A stretch of DNA of 64,000 nt from Klebsiella quasivariicola (GTDB lineage Bacteria; Pseudomonadota; Gammaproteobacteria; Enterobacterales; Enterobacteriaceae). Location: contig NZ_CP022823.1 in the NCBI RefSeq assembly GCF_002269255.1, forward strand, positions 5,146,001 through 5,210,000, in the 5' to 3' direction. Each line of letters starts with the position of its first letter. The first letter of the stretch is position 1. Shown here piece after piece: positions 16,810 to 24,569 of the stretch. The notes beneath the pieces are model-generated. The model did no database searches, was not told the DNA's origin, and worked only from the letters and a program-made list of their open reading frames with translations. The position numbers and the translations under genes were made by a program.

Positions 16810-18570
16810 ATGACACGCTTACTCAAGACAATCTTACCCGTCATCCTCTGCGCCCTCTTCGGGTTATCGTTCGCCTCTCCAGCGCAGGCTGCCGCCAGTC
16901 TGCCGATTGTTCTCCCCGCGCTAACATGCGATGCGCTAAGCGCTACCGACTTCAGCGCCGCCGTTGGCGCAAAGGTCACTATCGACCACACTGAAATGCA
17001 GACCTCCGCGCAGGGAAGCTGGTGCAAGGTGAGCGCCACTATCGCCCCCCAGATTGGCGTGCAGATTGCCCTGCCGACCCAGCGCTGGAGTCAACGTTTC
17101 TTGCAGGTCGGCTGCGGCGGACTGTGCGGGAGTATTAACCTGAGTCTGTCGAATGCCAGCGGCTGCCTGCCGGCAATGAACGGCGAATTCGTGGTGGCAG
17201 CAACCGATATGGGGCACCATGGCAGTATGATGGATGCATCATGGGCCGAAGATCCGCAAAAGCGCATCGATTTTGCCTGGCGCGCCAACCACCTGACCGC
17301 AGTGCTGGCCAAAGCGGTGATGCAGACGCTTTATCGCCAGCCGCCAAAGTACGCGTACTTTATGGGCTGCTCAGACGGCGGTCGCGAAGCATTGATGGAA
17401 GCGCAGCGCTTTCCGCAGGATTTTGACGGTATCAGCGCTGGCGCGCCAGCGGCCTTTTTCCAGTTTCAGAACTCCTTCTTTCACGGCTGGAATGTGGCCG
17501 CCAATCAGCGTCCGGACGGTACCGCTATCCTGCTGAAAGATCGCCTGCCGCTGATTCACCAGGCCGTGCTGGCCCACTGCCCAACGCTTTCCGGCGTGCA
17601 GGATGGCATCCTGCAAAATCCCTATGCGTGTCAGTTCTCTGAGACATGGCTCCCCCGCTGTCCTGCCGATGCTCAGAACCGTTCTGCCTGCCTGACGCAG
17701 GAAGAGATCGAGGTGGTGAAAAAGCTCTATCGCGGCGCTTACGACAGCCACGGCGCCCAGTTTGTCGCTGGCGGTCTGCCGATGGGCTCCGAGCTACGCT
17801 GGCCGGTGCCCGAGACGCCGAACGGCCACTCGATGTCGGAAATGATGGTACTGCCGGCTCTGCAATCCGTGCTCCTGCCGGGAGGAAAACAGAAGATCCA
17901 ATCGATGCGGGATTTCCCGCTTAATCAGCAGAATTTTGACGCCGTCGCCCAACTGGCACCGCTCTATAACGCGGCAAATACCAATCTTCATGCCTATCAA
18001 CAGCGCGGCGGCAAGCTTATCCTGTGGCACGGCCTGGCCGATGACTCCGTTAGTCCGGCCTTTTCAATCGCCTATTTCCGCGGCGTAGAGGCAGAGATGG
18101 GCCATACCGCAACGGATACCTTCCTGCGGCTGTTTCTGCTGCCAGGGGTGGCCCATTGCGGTAATGGCGAAGGTTACGATCAAATTGATCTCCTGACTCC
18201 GCTGATGCGCTGGACCGAGGAAGGCATCGCGCCGCAGGAAATTATGGCCGGCAAACGGGCAACAGCCGCTGCCGACCTGCCGCCGATGACAGAAAAAACC
18301 GATGCGCAGACGCAGTTTCACGGCGTGCAGAAAGTCAGTCAGCCTTACGCTGACGCCGCTCCGGCCGTTATCGCGACTCGCCCGGTGTACCCCTTCCCGG
18401 CCATTGCCCGGTATAACGGGCGCGGCGACGTGAATGACGGCGAAAATTACCATGCAGAGCAATCAACCACGTTTGATAATCTGCCGCTGGCAAAACCCGC
18501 CAGCGACTATATTGGCCCTGATAACCAAAAAAATTATCAGGTTCGCCACGGCGAACTCACTGTTCAATAA
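16810..18570 (+). CDS. Tannase/feruloyl-esterase family secreted esterase
   Basis: This 586-residue protein has a signal peptide of about 27 residues (MTRLLKTILPVILCALFG...SPAQA). It shows the full CS-D-HC signature of the tannase family: Cys187-Ser188 in FMGCSDGG (nucleophile), Asp411 in HGLADD and His449-Cys450 in GVAHCG. In this family the two cysteines are disulfide-bonded and position the triad. Members hydrolyse ester bonds of gallotannins, chlorogenic acid or feruloylated sugars, or MHET, so the exact ester is not predictable from this reading. Other cysteine pairs fit a periplasmic or secreted location. The gene is followed, 33 bp on, by an AraC-type regulator gene. A role in using plant phenolic esters is likely but inferred. 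Confidence 0.88.
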   Translation: MTRLLKTILPVILCALFGLSFASPAQAAASLPIVLPALTCDALSATDFSAAVGAKVTIDHTEMQTSAQGSWCKVSATIAPQIGVQIALPTQRWSQRFLQVGCGGLCGSINLSLSNASGCLPAMNGEFVVAATDMGHHGSMMDASWAEDPQKRIDFAWRANHLTAVLAKAVMQTLYRQPPKYAYFMGCSDGGREALMEAQRFPQDFDGISAGAPAAFFQFQNSFFHGWNVAANQRPDGTAILLKDRLPLIHQAVLAHCPTLSGVQDGILQNPYACQFSETWLPRCPADAQNRSACLTQEEIEVVKKLYRGAYDSHGAQFVAGGLPMGSELRWPVPETPNGHSMSEMMVLPALQSVLLPGGKQKIQSMRDFPLNQQNFDAVAQLAPLYNAANTNLHAYQQRGGKLILWHGLADDSVSPAFSIAYFRGVEAEMGHTATDTFLRLFLLPGVAHCGNGEGYDQIDLLTPLMRWTEEGIAPQEIMAGKRATAAADLPPMTEKTDAQTQFHGVQKVSQPYADAAPAVIATRPVYPFPAIARYNGRGDVNDGENYHAEQSTTFDNLPLAKPASDYIGPDNQKNYQVRHGELTVQ

Positions 18571-18577
18571 ACCCCAG

Positions 18578-18596
18578 GGCTCCTCGCTGAGGAGCC
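18578..18596 (+). promoter_or_regulatory. Hairpin burying the ribosome-binding site of the AraC-type gene
   Basis: GGCTCCTC and GAGGAGCC form a perfect 8-bp stem with a GCT loop 8 bp after the tannase stop. The 3' arm contains the GAGGAG ribosome site of the AraC-type gene, 9 nt before its ATG. No U-tract follows, so translation control is more likely than termination. Confidence 0.55.
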
Positions 18597-18603
18597 ATTC
18601 ATT

Positions 18604-18972
18604 ATGGGATTAGCTTCACTCATGCGTAGCAAAACGCTCCAGCAATCGGTATTAAACGACCTGCTCCTGTGGATCGATAATAATCTGGATAAGAAACTGA
18701 CCGTCGACGATCTGAGCGATATCTCGGGTTATTCTCCCTGGCATTTGTTTCGGCTCTTCCGTCATTATTTTGATCGTTCGCCGATGGAATATATCCGTCA
18801 GCAGCGCATGTCGCTGTGTTGCCGTTTATTGCTGACGACGCCCGGTTACCGGATTGTCGATATTTGTATGATGGTCGGTTATGACGATCTCAGTGCGTTT
18901 AATCGTACCTTCAAAAAATATCATGCGCTCACGCCCACTCAGTATCGCTATCAGGTCACGCGGCAAAAATAA
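18604..18972 (+). CDS. AraC/XylS-type single-domain transcriptional regulator
   Basis: This 122-residue protein consists almost only of the double helix-turn-helix: first unit LSDISGYSPWHLFRLFRHYF (about 40-59), second IVDICMMVGYDDLSAFNRTFKKY (about 82-104). It has the SoxS/MarA size class but only moderate resemblance to SoxS in this window, and it is not RamA as I remember it. No sensor domain exists, so activity must depend on how much protein is made. A hairpin over its ribosome site points to translational control or coupling with the tannase gene. Targets are unknown; autoregulation or control of the esterase are the simplest ideas. Confidence 0.82.
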   Translation: MGLASLMRSKTLQQSVLNDLLLWIDNNLDKKLTVDDLSDISGYSPWHLFRLFRHYFDRSPMEYIRQQRMSLCCRLLLTTPGYRIVDICMMVGYDDLSAFNRTFKKYHALTPTQYRYQVTRQK

Positions 18973-19194
18973 GGAAGGTCCCCCTCCTCCGCATTGCTGC
19001 GGTTGGGAATGGAAGGGGGACAGGGGATATTACAGAAGGGAAATAGCAGGACGCTATTATCGAACCCGGTCGGGATCAACGACCTTGCGCGACGGAAATC
19101 AGTATAAAAGGATATGTTGAGCTAATAATGTAGAGGGCGTGAAGATTTTGTCACCATTTATAACCGCCTCCTCCGCTTTCATCTGAAATAAAAA

Positions 19195-19218
19195 AACCGG
19201 GTCGCGCTGCACCCGGTT
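19195..19218 (-). terminator. Intrinsic terminator after the FepA-like receptor gene
   Basis: AACCGGGT and ACCCGGTT form an 8-bp stem with an 8-nt loop. On the reverse strand it is followed by TTTTTTTATTTC. It lies 19 bp beyond the receptor stop. Confidence 0.85.
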
Positions 19219-19236
19219 TACTCCTCATCAGCCCCA

Positions 19237-21495
19237 TCAGAAGTGAGTATTAACGCTCACAAAGAAGGTCCGCCCCGATTCGTTATAGGTCTCCGCACCC
19301 GCGCCATACAGATAAGCTCCCGTCGTCGCGTTGCCGGTCGTTTGCGCATTCCCTGCCCGGTAGTGGCGGATATCAAACAGGTTATCTATCCCGCTGGTGA
19401 AGCTTAGATTTTTGTTCACGTCCCAGGTCGCACTGAAACCGACAATGCTGTATGGGCTGACTTCGTTTAGTTCACTGCCGCTAACCGCCTCGCCTTTGTA
19501 ATTAAAGCGTTTTGGTTTCTGTCGGCCATACCAGGTAAAGGTGCTCTGCAGGGAGAGATCTTCACGAACCTGCCAGCTCAGCGTCGAGTTCAGGGTAAAT
19601 TGCGGGATCACTGACAGTCGGTCGCCGGTCGTCTTATTCTTGCTCTGCAGCATCCATGTCAGGTTATTGCTCCAGTTAACCGTCTCCCCCACCGGAAGAT
19701 TCAGCGTTCCTTCCAGGCCTTCCACTAACGCCTTTGGTACGTTTTCCCACTGATAGATATTGGTGGTACCGTTGCTGGCAGTACCCACCGCCGCATACCC
19801 TGACTCAATCTTGTTGTGATAGTCGTTACGGAACCAGGTGATCCCCGCCTGATAGCCATCATGCTTGTATTCAAGACCAATCTCTTTATTAACGCTGGTC
19901 TCCGCTTTCAGGTCGCTATTCCCCATCAGATAGCAGGCGGAACTACTGGCGTAACAACCCTGACCGTTGCTATAGAGAATATAGTTCGGGTTCAACTGGT
20001 AGAGGTTGGGTGCCTTGTAAGCGCGGGCAATGCCCAGCTTCAGCGTCCAGTCGTCCGTCAGTTCCTGGGACAGGTTCAGTGACGGGCTCCAGTTATTGCC
20101 GACGATGCTGTGATGATCGAAGCGCAGCGCGGGGGTCAGCATGGTACTGTCCGTTAGCGCCATGTTATCTTCGGTAAACAGCGAGAAGATCTCGGCGCTG
20201 GAGTACGGGCTACGACCAGTAGCCGACACACCGTCGATAGTCCCGTAAGAGAGCGCCTGGGTTGTCGATACGCCATCTTTCATCCGCTGCTGATTCCATT
20301 CGGTGCCCAGCGTCAGATTCTGATCGACCCCCAGCGTAAACGGAATATTCACTTCGCTATGTAGCAGGACATCGGCCAGATCGATATCTGAAAACTCGCT
20401 ACTGGAGAAGATCCCTTCCGTACCGCCCGCCAGCCCTTCATCCATTCGCGAGTTACGGGTGTGTTCGTACTGGGCATAGCTGTTGCTGGTCACGCCATTA
20501 TCCCAGCCGCCGGTCCATGTTACGCCGTAAGTTTGCCGGTAGAGACGGTTGGTCTCTTTCCCGTACATACTCTTCACCAGCGTACTGGTATTGGTGTTTT
20601 GCGTGTCGCCGGCATAGAGATTACCCTGGCGGCTGTAACCGGCCTCAAACTCCAGGGCCTGCATCGGGGCGAACGCCCAGCGCAGCTTACTGTGAATATC
20701 TTTGTTCACCACCCCTTCACGTCCGGCGGGATAAGAACCGGCGTAGGAACCGGTACGTTCCGCTTCATGCCCGGCGTTAATATCCTGAGCATCGGCCTGG
20801 GTTTTACTCAGATTCCCCCAAAGATTGAAGCTGACACTGTCCGACAGCGGACCATTGAGGCTAAAGTTGGTACGTTTCGTCGCCCCTTCTTTCCGGTGCT
20901 GCGGCGCATTCATATAGGTATTCCACGAACCGTGCCATTCAGGCGTGGTCGGCCTGGTCACGATGTTGACAACCCCGCCCATCGCGCCATTACCATAGCG
21001 CGCCGCCGCCGGGCCGCGGATCACATCGATATGATCGATCATCTCCGCTGGCACCCAACTGGTATCGCCACGGGAGTCACGATCGCCGCGCCAGCCATAC
21101 CGCACCGAGTTACGGCTGGTGACCGGTTTACCATCGACCAGCACCAGCGTATTCTCGGGCCCCATGCCACGGATATCAATTTGCCGGTTATTGCCGCGCT
21201 GACCGCTGGTGGAGTTGCCGGTCAGGTTTACCCCTGGCTGTGTGCGAATTAACTCCGACACATCGCGGGCGGGGGGATGTTTGCGGATCTCCTCTGCGGT
21301 AATGGTCGACACGCCCGGTGCCTGCAGGTTCTGCCTGGCGGCGGTTATGACCATCGTCTCCTCGTGGTTTTCGGCAGTGCTTGCGCTTTCGTCAGGCGTC
21401 GATTGTTCGGTCACGTTCTCCGCCGCCTGCAGCGGCACGCTACAGGCGAGCAAAGGAATGACGATCCCCAGCGGGAAGTGAGATGTGTATTTCAT
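19237..21495 (-). CDS. TonB-dependent catecholate siderophore receptor, FepA-like paralogue
   Basis: This 752-residue protein starts MKYTSHFPLGIVIPLLACSV at 21495, a signal peptide; an upstream extension to 21555 is not signal-like. The TonB box region ETMVITAA (about 48) leads into the plug domain with the FepA hallmarks PGVNLTGNSTSGQRGNNRQI and RGPAAARYGNGAMGGVVNI. A 22-strand barrel follows, ending in SVNTHF with a terminal Phe. It follows E. coli FepA almost throughout, more closely than IroN, yet it lies away from the fep/ent locus, so it is a second enterobactin-type receptor. Related compounds such as salmochelin or degradation products are possible ligands. Tandem Fur boxes upstream indicate iron repression. 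Confidence 0.9.
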   Translation of the reverse strand: MKYTSHFPLGIVIPLLACSVPLQAAENVTEQSTPDESASTAENHEETMVITAARQNLQAPGVSTITAEEIRKHPPARDVSELIRTQPGVNLTGNSTSGQRGNNRQIDIRGMGPENTLVLVDGKPVTSRNSVRYGWRGDRDSRGDTSWVPAEMIDHIDVIRGPAAARYGNGAMGGVVNIVTRPTTPEWHGSWNTYMNAPQHRKEGATKRTNFSLNGPLSDSVSFNLWGNLSKTQADAQDINAGHEAERTGSYAGSYPAGREGVVNKDIHSKLRWAFAPMQALEFEAGYSRQGNLYAGDTQNTNTSTLVKSMYGKETNRLYRQTYGVTWTGGWDNGVTSNSYAQYEHTRNSRMDEGLAGGTEGIFSSSEFSDIDLADVLLHSEVNIPFTLGVDQNLTLGTEWNQQRMKDGVSTTQALSYGTIDGVSATGRSPYSSAEIFSLFTEDNMALTDSTMLTPALRFDHHSIVGNNWSPSLNLSQELTDDWTLKLGIARAYKAPNLYQLNPNYILYSNGQGCYASSSACYLMGNSDLKAETSVNKEIGLEYKHDGYQAGITWFRNDYHNKIESGYAAVGTASNGTTNIYQWENVPKALVEGLEGTLNLPVGETVNWSNNLTWMLQSKNKTTGDRLSVIPQFTLNSTLSWQVREDLSLQSTFTWYGRQKPKRFNYKGEAVSGSELNEVSPYSIVGFSATWDVNKNLSFTSGIDNLFDIRHYRAGNAQTTGNATTGAYLYGAGAETYNESGRTFFVSVNTHF

Positions 21496-21760
21496 AGAAT
21501 ATGCCCTGTTTTCTGATGCTGTCGGGCATAACGCCTTCCCCAATCGAAAAAACAATGGGATAAAACACTCGCCTCAGCGCCGCGCCAGATTTTGGCGCAG
21601 GTCAGCCCCTTCCCGGCATTAATGGGAATAAGAAAACAGCGTGAGGCAGAATAAAATTAAGTGCCCTGTTTCATCATTAGAGAAAAAGCGCTGCGCGCTA
21701 TTCTTTGATAGCGTAATCCAGACAGCGAATAATAAGAGTTATGTGCCGTGTTACGGTAAT

Positions 21761-21779
21761 AAAAATGAGATTCATTATC
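21761..21779. promoter_or_regulatory. Fur box 1 upstream of the FepA-like receptor
   Basis: AAAAATGAGATTCATTATC matches 15 of 19 positions of the Fur consensus GATAATGATAATCATTATC. It lies 266 bp before the receptor start in an AT-rich divergent region. No other gene was found in 21496-22083. Confidence 0.65.
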
Positions 21780-21781
21780 AA

Positions 21782-21800
21782 GATGATAATAAGCAATATC
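21782..21800. promoter_or_regulatory. Fur box 2 upstream of the FepA-like receptor
   Basis: GATGATAATAAGCAATATC matches 15 of 19 Fur consensus positions and begins 2 bp after box 1. Adjacent Fur sites are common at siderophore receptor promoters and allow cooperative dimer binding. Confidence 0.6.
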
Positions 21801-22083
21801 ACAGAAAAATAAAACACACCTTAACAATCATAAAGTTACCAAAAAGAAAATAGAGAAGAAGAAAGTAAAAATATCATCATTCATTTCTACTTATCATAAA
21901 AAAACCACATTTCCGCCATATTATCTCCATAGTTAAATTAAAGATAAAAGCACATTAATAGTAAGCGCTAATATTGGAGAAAACTATTTGTCGGTATCGT
22001 TATGTTTTTTCATCCCTTGTCGTGCCCGGCTAACGGCGGCCGTTCTGCTAAAATAATCACATCCCCCTGCGGAGTGTTCCTCC

Positions 22084-23664
22084 ATGAACGCAAACTTGCT
22101 ATCACGCCGGTTTATCGCCAGGCTTATCTGCCTCGCGACGCTGTTATTCGCCCCTTTCCTGCTTGCGGCGGAGGCGGAAAAAACGCCGCCGTTAGCAAGC
22201 GAAGACAATACGCTGTCGATTCACATCGACGATATGCTGCAGCCATGGAAAGGCGATCTGCCCGGCATGACCGAGCGGCGTACCATTCGGGTATTAACCA
22301 CCTACAGCAAAACCTTCTTTTTTATTGATAAAGGCACTCAGCGCGGAGCAACGCACGACATCTTTATCGCGCTGGAAAACGATCTGAATAAACAGCTGGC
22401 GAAGGATAAAAAGCTCAAACAGCGCCACCTGAAGCTGCATATCGTTTTTGTGCCGGTCAGCCGGGATAATCTCTTTATCGCGCTTAATGAAGGTAAAGGC
22501 GATATTGCGGCTGCCAATCTGACCATCACGCCCTCGCGGGAAGCCGTGGTCGATTTCGCCCAGCCGCTCTACAGCAACGTGAAAGAATTACTGATCTCCG
22601 GGCCGGCATCGCCGAAGGTCGACAGCCTGGAGCTGCTCTCCGGCCAAACCGTCTTTGTTCGCCGCTCCTCCAGCTATTATGACAGCCTGCAGGCGCTGAA
22701 CGCCCGATTTGCCCGTGAGTCGCGCCCACCGGTGATACTGGAGGCGGCGCCGGAAGCGCTGGAGGATGAAGATCTGCTGGAAATGCTCAACGCCGGACTG
22801 GTGCCATTGATCGTCGTCGATCAGCATAAAGCGATGTTCTGGAAACAGGTGTTTCCAAAAATTCAGATCCATGACAACGTGGTGCTGCGCGACGGCGGTA
22901 ACATTGCGTGGGCGGTACGCAAAGACAGCCCGCAGCTGCTGGCGGTGCTGAACAACTTCGTCAAAAAGAATCGTCAGGGCACCACGCTGGGCAATACCCT
23001 CCTGCTGCGTTACCTGAAAAATGCCAGCTATGTCAAAAATGCCGCGGCGAGTAAGGAGCGGCGCAAGTTCCTCGCCATGGTGGAAGTCTTCCGCAAATAT
23101 GGCGATCGCTACGATGTCGACTGGCTGCTGATGGCGGCCCAGGGATACCAGGAGTCGCGGCTGAACCAGTCGGTGCGAAGCCACGTCGGGGCCGTCGGGG
23201 TGATGCAGGTGATGCCCAGCACCGGAAAAGAGCTGAAAGTGGGCGATATTAAACAGCTGGATCCCAACATCCATGCTGGCGTGAAATACATGCGCTGGAT
23301 GATAGATCGCTACTATGCCGATGAGCCCATGACCCGGCTCGATAAGGCGCTGTTTGCCTTTGCCTCCTATAACGCGGGTCCGGCACGTATCGCCCGCCTG
23401 CGCACCATGACTAAACAGCGAGGATTTGACCCGAACGTCTGGTTCGGTAATGTCGAAAATCTGGCGGCAGAAAAAATTGGCGCCGAGACGGTCACCTACG
23501 TCAGTAATATCTATAAGTATTACATCGCCTATCGGCTGATCGTCGATGATATGGCCCGCAAACAGCAAGCGACGGCCGTACCGCGGCAGGAGCCGGTGGC
23601 GCAGCCAGCCAAACCACAGCCCGGCGTGGCGACGCCCGCCACCGCTAAGGTGCCCGTCATCTGA
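22084..23664 (+). CDS. MltF-like lytic transglycosylase (SBP_bac_3 domain plus SLT domain)
   Basis: This 526-residue protein has an N-terminal signal sequence (about 1-28, FIARLICLATLLFAPFLLAAEA). A periplasmic-binding-type domain (about 60-310, with RIRVLTTYSKTFFF-like start and GKGDIAAANLTITPSREAVVDFAQPL) precedes a goose-lysozyme/SLT catalytic domain. The catalytic glutamate lies in AAQGYQESRLNQSVRS, followed by GAVGVMQVMPSTG and the FASYNAGPARI motif. MltF enzymes cleave peptidoglycan glycan strands, and the binding domain modulates activity. The layout equals MltF, but the housekeeping mltF lies elsewhere in enterobacteria, so this is probably a paralogue. A proline/alanine-rich tail ends the protein. 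Confidence 0.85.
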   Translation: MNANLLSRRFIARLICLATLLFAPFLLAAEAEKTPPLASEDNTLSIHIDDMLQPWKGDLPGMTERRTIRVLTTYSKTFFFIDKGTQRGATHDIFIALENDLNKQLAKDKKLKQRHLKLHIVFVPVSRDNLFIALNEGKGDIAAANLTITPSREAVVDFAQPLYSNVKELLISGPASPKVDSLELLSGQTVFVRRSSSYYDSLQALNARFARESRPPVILEAAPEALEDEDLLEMLNAGLVPLIVVDQHKAMFWKQVFPKIQIHDNVVLRDGGNIAWAVRKDSPQLLAVLNNFVKKNRQGTTLGNTLLLRYLKNASYVKNAAASKERRKFLAMVEVFRKYGDRYDVDWLLMAAQGYQESRLNQSVRSHVGAVGVMQVMPSTGKELKVGDIKQLDPNIHAGVKYMRWMIDRYYADEPMTRLDKALFAFASYNAGPARIARLRTMTKQRGFDPNVWFGNVENLAAEKIGAETVTYVSNIYKYYIAYRLIVDDMARKQQATAVPRQEPVAQPAKPQPGVATPATAKVPVI

Positions 23665-23685
23665 ATCGCTCGTCACCGCTGGTCA

Positions 23686-23701
23686 CCCCCCCCCCCCCCC
23701 C
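23686..23701. repeat. Homopolymer run of 16 C
   Basis: Sixteen consecutive C residues lie 21 bp after the MltF-like stop and before the ssb terminator. Such runs are prone to slippage in vivo and to sequencing error. It is outside any frame I can support. Confidence 0.9.
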
Positions 23702-23730
23702 TGAAATGACGGTGCAGGAATGAGAAAGAA

Positions 23731-23755
23731 AAAGCCCCGGCGAAACCGGGGCTTT
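23731..23755. terminator. Bidirectional terminator between the MltF-like gene and ssb
   Basis: AAAGCCCCGG and CCGGGGCTTT form a 10-bp stem with loop CGAAA. U-rich sequence follows on both strands (CTGTTTTTAG and TCTTTCTC). It serves convergent genes. Confidence 0.85.
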
Positions 23756-23794
23756 CTGTTTTTAGCTGCGCAGACAATGCGCTTAAGGCAAGCC

Positions 23795-24319
23795 TTAGAA
23801 CGGAATGTCGTCGTCGAAGTCCATCGGCGGTTCGTTAGAAGGCGCTGCCGGCGCCTGCTGCTGCGGACGAGACTGTGCGCCGCCGCTGAACTGGCTGCCG
23901 CCCTGCGGCTGCTGAGGCTGACCCCAACCGCCCTGCTGCTGGCCGCCGCCTGCCGGTGCGCCGCCGCCCTGACGGCCGCCCAGCATCTGCATGGTGCCGC
24001 CCACGTTCACCACGACTTCGGTGGTGTATTTGTCCTGACCGGATTGATCGGTCCACTTGCGGGTACGCAGCTGGCCTTCAATGTACACCTGAGAGCCTTT
24101 GCGCAGATACTCTCCAGCGACTTCTGCCAGTTTGCCGAACAGCACAACGCGGTGCCACTCGGTCTGCTCTTTCATTTCGCCGGTCTGCTTGTCACGCCAG
24201 GATTCGGAAGTTGCCAGCGTGAAGTTGGCGACAGCGCCGCCACTTGGCATGTAGCGTACTTCCGGGTCCTGCCCCAGATTACCGACGAGAATCACCTTGT
24301 TTACGCCTCTGCTGGCCAT
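23795..24319 (-). CDS. ssb: Single-stranded DNA-binding protein
   Basis: This 174-residue protein has an N-terminal OB fold (about 1-115, MASRGVNKVILVGNLGQDPEV), a glycine/glutamine/proline-rich flexible linker, and the acidic tip MDFDDDIPF that recruits DNA replication and repair partners. It binds ssDNA as a tetramer. It diverges from uvrA across a 250-bp region holding a LexA site, the classic enterobacterial arrangement. In E. coli ssb has an SOS-responsive promoter among several. The linker has the usual low-complexity character (GGAPAGGGQQQGGWG). Confidence 0.98.
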   Translation of the reverse strand: MASRGVNKVILVGNLGQDPEVRYMPSGGAVANFTLATSESWRDKQTGEMKEQTEWHRVVLFGKLAEVAGEYLRKGSQVYIEGQLRTRKWTDQSGQDKYTTEVVVNVGGTMQMLGGRQGGGAPAGGGQQQGGWGQPQQPQGGSQFSGGAQSRPQQQAPAAPSNEPPMDFDDDIPF

Positions 24320-24464
24320 GTTCGTGTCTCCTGAATACGTTTCTTAATAGTGTAAACGCGCGAGTGTACCATTTCCACGTAGCATTTTGATAGCTGCGAG
24401 GCTGATTCCAGAGATAGCACCCGATAAGACATTGTTGCACACTCCCCCTGAATTTGCATTCCGA

Positions 24465-24484
24465 TACTGTATATTCATTCAGGT
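24465..24484. promoter_or_regulatory. LexA operator between ssb and uvrA
   Basis: TACTGTATATTCATTCAGGT is identical, as I remember it, to the E. coli uvrA SOS box (CTGT-N8-nCAG). It lies 86 bp before uvrA and 146 bp before ssb and should repress uvrA and possibly ssb until SOS induction. Confidence 0.93.
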
Positions 24485-24569
24485 TAAATTGTGTCATAAT
24501 TAGCCGTTTCTGCCGTTTGTCCTTCAAGCAAACCAGGCAATCCGTGTATCTACCTACCGGGAAAGGTGA

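Noticed and set aside
21641..21853. 70-codon forward frame upstream of the FepA-like receptor
   Set aside because: It is AT-rich and lysine/asparagine-rich with no ribosome site, and it overlaps both Fur-box matches.
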